Assembly: GCA_963824275.1 (NCBI GenBank)
Contig: CAWGOT010000003.1
Coordinates: forward strand, 2,356,001-2,420,000
Direction: 5' to 3'
Source of the DNA: JANXQG01 sp963824275
GTDB taxonomy: Bacteria > Planctomycetota > Planctomycetia > Pirellulales > Thermoguttaceae
Length of the DNA: 64,000 nt
A program made the position numbers and the translations under genes. Within the stretch, counting starts at the first letter, position 1, and every line of letters starts with the position of its first letter. Below the pieces are notes generated by a model that was not told the origin of the DNA, did no database searches, and saw nothing but the letters and a program-made list of their open reading frames with translations. Of this stretch, positions 10,026-17,582 are shown in pieces.

Positions 10026-10902
10026 CTATTGCCGCAGGTGCAGCGGGCCAGGCGAGACCAGATCGTCGTGCTGCGTCTGGCACAACCGCACGAGGATCAG
10101 CTTCTCGTCGAGCCGATCGTCGCGGCCATTGCTTTCCAGGAAGAAGTAGTGGCCCAGGCTCCCCTGGCGATTCGGCTGGCTGCCCAAGAGCAGCATCCCG
10201 CCAGGGCTCAGCACGGCGGTCAGTTTCAACTCGTCGAAGGCCCGCTTCGCCCGGCTGGTCTCCAGGCGGAAGAACGACTGCTCGCCCACGATGTGCTGTC
10301 GCGGCCCGCCGTGGTGGATCTCCGGAACCAGTTCCAACTGCACGCGGCCGTCGGGCTGCGGAGCGACCTGCATGGCGAAGATGCCCTGGGCCTGTTCGTA
10401 GGTCAGCCCTCGGATCTCGCCCGCTTCCGAGACCAGGATCGGCATCTTCTCGAGCACGCCCGAGGCGGCGATTTCAGAGCGTTCGCCGGCGCGGGTCTGC
10501 AGATGTTGCGTTGAAACCCGCCGGGGTTCACGAGGTCGGCGACATTCACCTGCTGTACGTCGCCGCCCGAGCCCGGCTTGCCCTTCAGGTCCAGCAGCCG
10601 CGAGAGCGAGGGCGGGATCTGGCCCGCGAGGACACCCGCGCGGAAGCCGTTTTTTCCAGCCGGCGGCGAACCTCGACGGGAAACTGCTGCTCGTCGACCT
10701 CCTCCCAGATCTGGCGGTCGAGATCGGGCTCCCCGGGCGGCATGTGGATCGAGAAGACCTCCAGGGCGGCGCCGCCGGGGGGCATTTGCGTCGGCTGCAA
10801 GATCGAGGGCGTGGGGTTCTTCGTCTGCGGTGCGATCAATGCGCAACCCGCGATACAAAGCGCAAGGCAAGGCAGCAGGAGTCGGGCCGAGGGTGACGGC
10901 AT
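10026..10902 (-). CDS. Putative lipoprotein of unknown function (two frameshifts)
   Basis: The start MPSPSARLLLPCLALCIAGC carries a lipobox with the acceptor cysteine near residue 20, so the product is probably a membrane-anchored lipoprotein. Two one-base deletions split the frame: a seven-A run read as six near 10655 and a CC read as C near 10502. Restoring both gives one protein of about 290 residues running through GQIPPSLSRLLDLKGKP to ILVSEAGEIRGLTYEQAQG and ending PGPLHLRQ. No named domain is recognised. TypA lies downstream in the same direction across about 215 bases. Confidence 0.7.
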
Positions 10903-11072
10903 GGGGACGTGCGGCAATAGGATCGAGGGGCGGCAAAGAGTAGCCCGGCCAAGGGTTTGAGTCAATACGGGTCGAGAGGGAAAATAACGGAAGATTGCGA
11001 CATAAAGATGTCTGTGAGTACACAGGGGACAGAAAAATGGGAAGAAGAGATAAGAGAGGGTGGGTAAGTCGG

Positions 11073-11180
11073 GCTGGTCTGAGCAGCACCTCCCTGACCG
11101 CCGAAGGAGTGCGCAGTCTCCAACAGGTCTTGCCGAACTGCAAAATCCATTTTGGTCGCCCCCAGCACCCTGAATTTTAA
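11073..11180 (+). pseudogene. C-terminal leucine-rich-repeat remnant
   Basis: The frame reads GLSSTSLTAEGVRSLQQV and then LPNCKIHF, the typical cap of planctomycete LRR proteins. There is no upstream LRR body and no start, so this is the severed 3' end of a lost gene. A similar scrap lies at 25991. Confidence 0.6.
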
Positions 11181-11259
11181 TGACAGAAAAATGACTGAGA
11201 GAAATATAGTCCAGAAGCGGTGCCGACCTCTTTCGCTCAAAGACAATTTTTCTGTCATT
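11179..11259. repeat. 81-bp element with 14-bp terminal inverted repeats
   Basis: AATGACAGAAAAAT at 11179-11192 is the exact reverse complement of ATTTTTCTGTCATT at 11246-11259. Small, non-coding and MITE-like or REP-like. Confidence 0.65.
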
Positions 11260-11314
11260 TTCTCCCCGCGCAGCAGTTTCCGCTTGGCGACCCGCCACGG
11301 TATGTGCCACGAGT

Positions 11315-11342
11315 TTGACGCGGCCGGTCGATGCGATAGAAT
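11315..11342 (+). promoter_or_regulatory. Promoter TTGACG-16-TAGAAT of the DUF4202 gene
   Basis: The -10 box ends six bases before the ATG at 11349, so transcription would start at or next to the start codon and give a leaderless message. The same geometry is seen for the ECF sigma gene at 31718. Confidence 0.6.
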
Positions 11343-11348
11343 AGCTCC

Positions 11349-11974
11349 ATGCTTTCCGATCCCGCACGCTTTCAAGCAGCCATCGACAGTTTCGACGCCG
11401 CCAACCGCGAAGACCCCAATCTCAGGGTTTTCAGGGCCGATCGTTCCCGCAGCAACTTCTCTACGGGCAGCGGATGAGCCACTGGCTCGAGCAACTCGAG
11501 CCGGACGCCGCCGAGACGCTGCAACTGGCGGCCCGCGGCCAGCACGTCTGCCGCTGGATGATTCCGCGGAGCGAGTACCCGCTGGACCGGGCGGGCTATT
11601 ACCGCTGGCGGACGCGGCTCTATGAATTCCATGCCGAGAAGGCGGGCGGCATTCTGGCCAACGTGGGCTACGACCAGCCGACCATAGCCCGCGTGCAGGA
11701 CCTCTTGCGGAAGAAGAACCTGAAATCGGACCCCCAGATGCAGGCCCTGGAGGACGTGGCCTGCCTGGTCTTCCTGGAGCACGATTTCGCCGATCTTGCG
11801 CGGCGGCACGAGGCGGCGAAGATGATCGAAATCATCCGCAAGACCTGGAAGAAGATGTCGCCGCGCGGCCGGCAGGCGGCCCTCGATGTGCCGATGGCCG
11901 AAGCGGACAGGGACCTCTTGCAACGGGCCCTGGCGGATCCGCCGCCGCCGGATCAGGCCGGATCATTCACGTAG
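11349..11974 (+). CDS. DUF4202 protein (one frameshift)
   Basis: A cytosolic protein of about 209 residues in the DUF4202 family, whose function is unknown. The first frame (MLSDPARFQAAIDSFDAANR) breaks near 11427; a run of five T read as four joins it to QGRSFPQQLLYGQRMSHWLE and then the family core YPLDRAGYYRWRTRLYEFH and VACLVFLEHDFADLARRH. The predicted transcript is leaderless. The TAG stop at 11972-11974 belongs to the first bases (GTAG) of the repeat element that begins at 11971, so the original C-terminus may have been replaced. Confidence 0.8.
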
Positions 11975-12085
11975 GGTGGGTGGAGCACGGAAATCCGGAT
12001 CCATGGAGCGTTGCGCGAACCGGTCCAGAACAGTGGCGGGGGTTTTCAAGGGGTTCGGCTCCGTGCGTAACCCACCATTGCCTCT
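11971..12085 (+). mobile_element. GTAGGGTG repeat element, copy 2 (right end degraded)
   Basis: Begins GTAGGGTGGGTGGAGCAC and continues with GCGCGAACCGGTCCAGAAC and GCTCCGTGCGTAACCCACC. The terminal CACCCTAC is not found, so the right end is lost or diverged. It provides the stop codon of the DUF4202 gene. Confidence 0.7.
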
Positions 12086-12111
12086 GGACAACCCGGCCGG
12101 CGGCCGATCCT

Positions 12112-12387
12112 TCAGCGGTCTGAGTGCCCGAGGTCGCGTCCGGGGGCGATTTTGTCGCGGACCAGTTGCTTGAGTTCCTTGATCTCCGGAAAGCGGCCCT
12201 GTTCCCGCCGCGACCAGACCAGTTCTTCGCCGGCCCGGATCTCGAACACGCCGCCCGTGCCCGGCACCAGGGCCACTTCGCGTAGCTCGGTTTCGAACGT
12301 GGTCAAGAGTTCCTGGGCCATCCAGGCCGCCCTCAGCAGCCAGCGGCACTGGGTGCAGTAGATGATCTCAATGCGTGCCTGGTTCAT
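12112..12387 (-). CDS. SelT/SelW/SelH-family (Rdx) protein
   Basis: A 91-residue thioredoxin-like protein. The redox motif CTQC is in the first strand (IEIIYCTQCRWLLRAAW), the hallmark of the family, here with cysteine rather than selenocysteine. The rest, ELREVALVPGTGGVFEI and the C-terminal helix, also fits. Members are thought to act as small thiol oxidoreductases; the partner is unknown. The ATG at 12387 was chosen because the family starts just before the first strand, and the extra 31 residues of the longer frame have no match. It stands alone between a repeat and the HD gene. Confidence 0.8.
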   Translation of the reverse strand: MNQARIEIIYCTQCRWLLRAAWMAQELLTTFETELREVALVPGTGGVFEIRAGEELVWSRREQGRFPEIKELKQLVRDKIAPGRDLGHSDR

Positions 12388-12508
12388 TGGTTGACATGCG
12401 CTCCACGTGGATTCAATCGTTGTTGGCAAGCCTATTGCGTCCCAGCGACTCCGACCATCCACGAGCGCCACCGCCAGCAAGTCTTCGATTGTGGAGGCTT
12501 ACCCGGAA

Positions 12509-13831
12509 TCACCAGCGCTTCGAACCAGCCAACGCCAGCGCGGCGTCGCGACATTCCCGTGGAACGTAGTAGCGGTATCGTTTTTCACGTGCCCCGGTGA
12601 CCGAAGCCAAGCGGTGGAGTACGGTCGAGATTTCGCGCGGTTTTTTGCCTGGATCGTCCTGAACGAAAATTGCGTTGTACGGGTCTTGCTCCCGCTCCTC
12701 CTTCTCCGGCGTATACGGATTGTAGATCGTCAACTTCAGGTCGTCGCGCAAAACATAGAAATTGGGATCGAACTTCTGTTCGGCAACGAGTTCCCGTAGC
12801 CGTTGCTCCCAGTCGGCACGTGCGTCGGAAAAGGCGTCTTGGGATACGGGGTCGTCGACCGGCGACAAACGGCCTCGTCCCAGGAACCGCCGTGCCAGGT
12901 CGTTCAGAACCGCATCCGGGTGACGCGTCCAGACTTGCATCTGGTATACAAGTGTCGCGTCCTCCATGGCACGGTACTGCCGAACGGTCGGACGTTGAGC
13001 GTCGAGGAACTCCGCAATCTCCCGCACCAGGTGTGCATCATTGCCGTGACCTCGAATCCACTTTGCGCGATTCCACGCCGAGAGGACCAGCTTCTCGAAA
13101 CCTCTCGTGGTCTTGTGCTGGTACACGCTGTTGTACATATAGAAACGAGAGAATATGTACTCTTCGATCGAGTAAATAGCCGATCCAGGCCACACCAAGA
13201 TCTTGAACCCATCATCGCCGGTGTACAGCGCGAAGGAATTCAATATACGATACCAGTCAAAATGGCCGTATCCGGAACCAGTGAAGTAGCTGTCGCGACG
13301 CAGGTAGTCGAGCCGATCGACATCGAGTTCACTTGAAAGAAGCGTCTTCTGCCATGGGGGTCGTTGATGATTGTCTTTCTCGATCAGAGCTGTTATGTGC
13401 TCAACGGGAATGTCATAGGCCGTCAACTTCTGATTGACGGAGGTCTCCGGGGAGTTGATGATTTGGCACGACCAGTCCTCGTGGTCGATTCCAAGGGCAG
13501 GCTCAAAGAGGTGAGAAAAGGGCCCGTGGCCCACATCGTGCAAGACTGCGGCAGCCAGAAGCGAGTGCCTTGCGCTCCACATCCGGGCCGTGGTCCAGCG
13601 ACTCCACTCGACGACATGCGTGCTGCATCAGATTAAGCACGCCAAGTGTATGGCAAAAGCGCTATGATCCGCGCCCGGATATGTAAAGTGGCTGACGCCC
13701 AACTGATGAATGCGGCGGAGTCGCTGAACTTCAGGCGTGTCGATCAGGTCGAGTACCCAAGCGTCCCGGTCCTTATCGATCGCGATGTAGTTGTAGAGAG
13801 GGTCTCGAAATATCTTATCGGTGTTTGGCAT
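12509..13831 (-). CDS. HD-domain phosphohydrolase, dGTPase-like (two frameshifts)
   Basis: A metal-dependent phosphohydrolase of about 440 residues. The start MPNTDKIFRDPLYNYI resembles YwfO-type dGTP triphosphohydrolases, with HQLGVSHFTYPGADHS and the HD pair in VLHDVGHGPFSHLFE. Later DVDRLDYLRRDSYFTG is also typical. The frame breaks twice, near 13650 (CCC read as CC) and near 13562 (one extra base); correcting both gives HTLGVLNLMQHACRR running into the HD motif. It overlaps the upstream YwgA-like gene by 17 bases, so the two form an operon. The substrate is probably a nucleotide. Confidence 0.8.
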
Positions 13832-14354
13832 CCTTGAAGCCAATAACGCCCTCGGCCAACTGTCGCGCCTCGCGCATCATGGGCGAATCGAAGCTCTCAG
13901 CCTTGAATCCGGCGGTTTGTTTTTGGGCGAGGTCCCAATCGCGGCCTGTGTCATAGAAAAAAGTAATCGTGGAGGGAAGTTCCAACACGCGCGGTCGTAC
14001 ATCCTTCAGTTTGGCCAGAAGACTGCCGAATCGCTCGATTTCCAGCTTTGCGGGCTCGCCCCCGGGTGTCTTCTCATAAGACTCGAGGCTTTCCAGAAGT
14101 TCCGGCTGCAATTCGTAGTTGTATTGCGTGCCCACCTTGGATTGCTGTTCGGACTCCACAAGAATTCCCTTGGAAGACATCAGGTCGAGTTGCTCGGCGA
14201 GGGCAGGAGAGTACGGACCGTAATAGTGCAGGCGGTAGTTGAGGTCGAAGTCACAGCCGGCTGCCTGGAGCAGATGAACGGTCTTTTGAATTCGCTTCCG
14301 CGAGTTTAGGCCTCCTGCCATTTGAATTACCTTCGCCAACTGGTAGCTCGTCAT
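13815..14354 (-). CDS. YwgA-like protein paired with the HD phosphohydrolase
   Basis: 179 residues, MTSYQLAKVIQMAGGLNSRK, helical with an LHYYGPYSPALAEQLDLM motif typical of YwgA and of winged-helix-like proteins with GPYS signatures. In Bacilli ywgA is next to ywfO, an HD phosphohydrolase; the same pairing and order here supports a shared task, perhaps control of nucleotide levels or defence, which remains inference. GGAGGTG lies at good distance before the ATG at 14354. Its 3' end overlaps the HD gene. Confidence 0.65.
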   Translation of the reverse strand: MTSYQLAKVIQMAGGLNSRKRIQKTVHLLQAAGCDFDLNYRLHYYGPYSPALAEQLDLMSSKGILVESEQQSKVGTQYNYELQPELLESLESYEKTPGGEPAKLEIERFGSLLAKLKDVRPRVLELPSTITFFYDTGRDWDLAQKQTAGFKAESFDSPMMREARQLAEGVIGFKDAKHR

Positions 14355-14763
14355 TCGTTCACCTCCATGTGTTCGCGCACCGCAGATCCTGGCCGTGTCG
14401 GCAATTCAACCCCATGTCCATAGATTCCGCCCAATGACTTTTTCTGGGCCAAACGCCATAAACATAGCATCATAATCACTCGGCTGCGTTGAAGCAAGCG
14501 ATGAGGCAATAAATCTATCTTCCAACTTCCTAGAGCGCTCAACAAGCTGTCACAGCCGAAATCTCAGACCAAGCCACCCCCCAAAACGGGTGATTAAACG
14601 ATACACCGGAATGGTCGTGTTCCTGTCGTCCCGGCGCAGGCGAAACAGTGAATTTCAGGTTTTTGCGGTGAAAATCTCTCCCCATCGCAAGGCCTAAGTC
14701 GTTTCGTACCAAGTGCCAACACCGTGCGGACCAATCACGGATTCACCAATCCGTGTTCCACCC
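14355..14763. other. Gene-free stretch
   Basis: No open frame with coding character was found. A weak palindrome, AATCACGGATTcaccAATCCGTG, lies near 14735 and resembles the GACGGATT family. Nothing else is recognised. Confidence 0.6.
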
Positions 14764-15384
14764 TTACCAGCAAGGCCGCACGCGGACCAGGAGATAAAGA
14801 TCGCCGCGCGGCCCGTCCGAGCGCGACGCTTTGCCCCGGCCCGCAATGCATAGCACCGTTCCATCGCGGAGCCGCGGTGGAAGCTGTAGCTCGAGAAGAC
14901 GGGACTCCACGATGGTTCCCGCTCCGCCGCAGGTCTCGCATGGCCGGCCCTCGGCATCGACTTCACCTTGGCAGGCAGGGCATATCTGGCGAAGAGAGAC
15001 GCGGACCTCAATCGGCCCGCCCCGCGCGGCCTCCTCCGGCACCAGGCGCAACTCGGCGTCAACGATCGGCGACTTGGCGGACGCGGCCTCGCGCTCACCG
15101 GCCGTTGATCGACTTAGCTCCGACCAGACATGGGAGAGATCCTCGAACGCCTGCCGGGGGCCGCGCCGCTCGCCGCGGCTCCGCTTGCGGTCGTAGGCGC
15201 GGCGTTTATCGGCGTTGGAAAGGACCTCGTGCGCCTCCATCGCCGCTTTGAAGAGTGCCACGGCGTCCGCTTCCTCCGGCCCAACGTCCGGATGGTATTT
15301 GAGCGCCAACCGGCGGAAGGCGGCGTCGATTTCCGCAGCCGTCGCCGTCCGCGGCAGGCCGAGAATAAAATAATAGTCTTTCAT
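14764..15384 (-). CDS. Small DnaJ-like J-domain co-chaperone
   Basis: About 206 residues. The J domain starts MKDYYFILGLPRTATAAEID and has the invariant LKYHPDVG that stimulates DnaK ATPase. A linker leads to a shortened zinc centre with one CPACQG and one CETCGG pair, half the number in true DnaJ, and a single beta domain with ELQLPPRLRDGTVLCIAG. The G/F region and the second C-terminal domain are absent. Its place next to three Hsp20 genes, divergently transcribed, suggests it hands Hsp20-bound clients to a DnaK. The ATG at 15384 matches the domain start. Confidence 0.8.
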   Translation of the reverse strand: MKDYYFILGLPRTATAAEIDAAFRRLALKYHPDVGPEEADAVALFKAAMEAHEVLSNADKRRAYDRKRSRGERRGPRQAFEDLSHVWSELSRSTAGEREAASAKSPIVDAELRLVPEEAARGGPIEVRVSLRQICPACQGEVDAEGRPCETCGGAGTIVESRLLELQLPPRLRDGTVLCIAGRGKASRSDGPRGDLYLLVRVRPCW

Positions 15385-15465
15385 GGGATCACCATCGCCA
15401 TTGCTCCGAGTGCTCCCTGGCAAGTTGCGCCGGGTAAGGACTGGTGAATCAATAACTGTCGCATA

Positions 15466-15516
15466 GTCGCCTTTCGCTCCGCGAAAGAACGCCACTTTCG
15501 CGGAGCGAAAGGCGAC
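15466..15516. repeat. 22-bp perfect inverted repeat
   Basis: Left arm 15466-15487 and right arm 15495-15516 are exact complements around a 7-base loop. Each arm is itself a smaller palindrome, TTTCGCTCCGCGAAA. The unit recurs at 9998-10020. Confidence 0.9.
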
Positions 15517-15813
15517 AGTGATTAATTTGCCGATCCTAAGTCGCGTTAGTCGCACCTGGTGGGACTCGTAGAACTCGGCCCGGACTCGTAGAACTCGGCC
15601 CACCCTACGGCTCGGCCCACCCTGCATCCTAGTTTTTTGCTTCCGCAATTTGCGTGCCAAGGCAATAATGACGCGTTTTCCCGCCAATTTGGCAGGCCAT
15701 TTTTCTCATGGCGTCACGGCAAAAATGTGCTCGCTGGCATGGGATTGCCGTAAGGCATTGAACTTCAAGAGATTGCGCGCCGGCCATCGCGCTGCCGGCT
15801 GGCCCGCCGGTTC

Positions 15814-15829
15814 GGGCACGCCTTTTGCA
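15814..15829 (+). promoter_or_regulatory. Candidate sigma-54 (-24/-12) promoter of the hsp20 operon
   Basis: GGGCACGCCTTTTGCA matches the consensus TGGCACGNNNNTTGCA at every fixed base but the first, with GG and GC exactly ten bases apart. Transcription would start near 15841, leaving an untranslated leader of about 94 bases before the first hsp20. An activator site was not identified. Confidence 0.6.
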
Positions 15830-15934
15830 AGAAATGGCGACTGTCGCCGTCGGCTGCCAACTCACGCGGTGAGTCGGGCACGATGGGTTCCGACGGCGCC
15901 TTCCAACCATGCCTGTGAAAGGAGGCGTACCGTG

Positions 15935-16430
15935 ATGAATCTTCTAACCAGACCCTTCCGCAGCAACCCGCTTGACCCCTTTAATGGGACGGACTGGAGT
16001 TGGCCGAGCGAGCCCTTCGCGGAACTGGACCGGCCTGAATGCCGAGATGAACCGCATGTTCCGGCGATTCGGCGCGGCGGAACCCGGCCAGGCCCCTGCG
16101 GTCACCTATCCGGCCGTCGATCTGTGGCAGGACGAAAACTGCCTGTACGTCGAAGCGGAGCTGCCCGGGATCCAGATCGCCGATCTGGAAATCTATGTCA
16201 CCGGAGGCAATCAGCTCACCGTGTCCGGCGAGCGGAAGCCGCCGACCGTCGAAGGAGGCGCCTGGCACCGGCAAGAGCGCGGCTACGGCAAGTTCAGCCG
16301 CCTGCTGGCACTGCCCTGCGACGTCAAGACCGACGAGGTCGAGGCCGACCTCAAGGACGGCGTTCTGACCGTCAAGCTGCCCAAGAGCGAGGCCGCCAAA
16401 CCGCGACGTTTGGCGATCAAGGCCGAATGA
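15935..16430 (+). CDS. Small heat-shock protein Hsp20, first of three (one frameshift)
   Basis: An ATP-independent holdase that binds unfolding proteins. The start MNLLTRPFRSNPLDPF follows AAAGGAGG at good spacing. The frame breaks near 16036, where GGCCTG should read GGCTG; the corrected protein runs through LNAEMNRMFRRFG into the alpha-crystallin domain (YPAVDLWQDENCLYVEAELP, ERGYGKFSRLLALPCDV) and the closing GVLTVKLPKSEAAKPRRLAI. The IXI motif is weak. It leads a three-gene operon. Confidence 0.85.
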
Positions 16431-16500
16431 GGGCACGAACCCGATCGGCCCGAACGGTCTCTTTTACCGCGAGAATCTGCAAGGAAAGGAGGATTATCCA

Positions 16501-16900
16501 ATGAAGAACGAATCTGACCAAGCGACAAGGCGACGGCAACGGGGCTGTCGCCGAACGGACGCGGAATGCCGCGACCTACACGCCCCGCTTCGACATCGTG
16601 GAGACCGAGGAGAAATTGCTGCTCTTCGGCGACCTGCCGGGCGTGGCCAAGGATGACCTCGACGTTCGCTTCGAAAACGGCGAACTGACCATTGAGGGCA
16701 AGGTGCTGCCCCGGCAGGCCGAGCACGAGTTCCTCTACGGGGAGTACGGCATCGGCGATTTCCATCGCAGCTTCGCCATCAGCGAAACGATCGACGCCGA
16801 GAAGATCTCCGCAGAACTCCGTGACGGCGTGCTGACGCTGCACCTGCCGAAGGTCGAAGCGGCCAAGCCGCGGAAGATCAAAGTCAAGGCTGGCAAGTGA
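16501..16900 (+). CDS. Small heat-shock protein Hsp20, second (one frameshift)
   Basis: AAAGGAGG lies six to eight bases before the ATG at 16501 (MKNESDQAT). One extra A near 16527 breaks the frame; removing it gives GDGNGAVAERTRNAATYTP and then the crystallin domain VETEEKLLLFGDLPGVAKDD, YGIGDFHRSFAISETIDAEK and GVLTLHLPKVEAAKPRKIKV. The N-terminal arm is short, which in this family usually limits oligomer size. It is 70 bases after the first gene, and each gene has its own strong ribosome site. Confidence 0.85.
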
Positions 16901-16930
16901 CTAAGTCCACAGAGAAAAGGAGGTATGACA

Positions 16931-17407
16931 ATGGCTAGTTTGATTCCCTGGAAACGGCGCAACGAAGAAAAGAGCGGCAACGCGCTGGTCGAACGGCCGC
17001 GCGACGTGCTCACGCAGATGCGCCGCGAGTTGGATACGCTCTTCGACCGCTTCTTCACCGGCTGGCCGAGCCTGGCCGGCGACTGGCCGGTCGAGGGCTG
17101 GGGCTTCCACGTCGACGACACCGGCAAGGAGATCGTCGTGCATGCCGAGGCCCCGGGCTTCGAGCCCGACGACTTCAACGTCGAGATCGTCGGCGACAAC
17201 CTGGTCTTGAAAGCGGAACGCAAGGAGGAAGACAAGAGCGGCAACGGGTACCGCTTCCGCCAGGAGCGGCTCTACCGCACGGTTTCCCTGCCGCATGGCG
17301 TGGAGGCCGACAAGATCGAGGCCCGCTATCATAACGGCGTGCTGGATGTCCGCGTCCCCAAGGGCGAAGAGGCCAAGGGCAAGCGGATCACGGTGAAATC
17401 GGCGTAG
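16931..17407 (+). CDS. Small heat-shock protein Hsp20, third
   Basis: Intact, 158 residues. GGAGG ends one base from the ATG at 16925 but seven from the ATG at 16931, so the second was chosen (MASLIPWKRRNEEKSGNAL). The crystallin domain shows FHVDDTGKEIVVHAEAPGFE, YRFRQERLYRTVSLPHGVEA and GVLDVRVPKGEEAKGKRITV. The three proteins differ mainly in the N-terminal arm, so they may form mixed oligomers. A strong hairpin follows and probably ends the operon. Confidence 0.9.
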   Translation: MASLIPWKRRNEEKSGNALVERPRDVLTQMRRELDTLFDRFFTGWPSLAGDWPVEGWGFHVDDTGKEIVVHAEAPGFEPDDFNVEIVGDNLVLKAERKEEDKSGNGYRFRQERLYRTVSLPHGVEADKIEARYHNGVLDVRVPKGEEAKGKRITVKSA

Positions 17408-17440
17408 TTGAGAACCAAGGATTGCCAGCGGGATTGGGGT

Positions 17441-17511
17441 GGCACGTCCCTGAGTTTGCGAAGGGCGTGAGAAGTATCAAAACACGCCCTTCGCAAGCGC
17501 AGGGACGTGCC
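17441..17511. terminator. Large hairpin after the hsp20 operon
   Basis: Arms 17441-17469 and 17483-17511 pair over 29 bases with two mismatches around a 13-base loop. There is no T-run, so it may be a repeat element acting as a terminator or an RNA-stability hairpin. Confidence 0.65.
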
Positions 17512-17582
17512 GCCCAACCTGCTAGCCGTGAACTCAGGCCCGCCAAACAAACCGGTTCGCGACCTGGCAAGGATGGATCGAA

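Larger units (their letters stand above)
10903..11348. other. Gene-free stretch with an LRR scrap and inverted repeat
   Basis: No intact gene is seen. The region holds a short leucine-rich-repeat remnant (11073-11180), a 14-bp inverted repeat of GACAGAAAAAT type (11179-11259, with a third GACAGAAAAATG near 11029) and the promoter of the next gene. Confidence 0.7.
15385..15934. other. Divergent regulatory region between the J-protein and hsp20 genes
   Basis: 550 gene-free bases. They contain the inverted repeat at 15466-15516, a direct repeat of GGACTCGTAGAACTCGGCCC near 15565-15605 followed by CACCCTACGG and CACCCTGC, and a sigma-54 promoter candidate at 15814. No CIRCE element was found. 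Confidence 0.65.

Noticed and set aside
15736..15755. A second sigma-54 box (TGGCATGGGATTGCC)
   Set aside because: The GG and GC are nine bases apart instead of ten.
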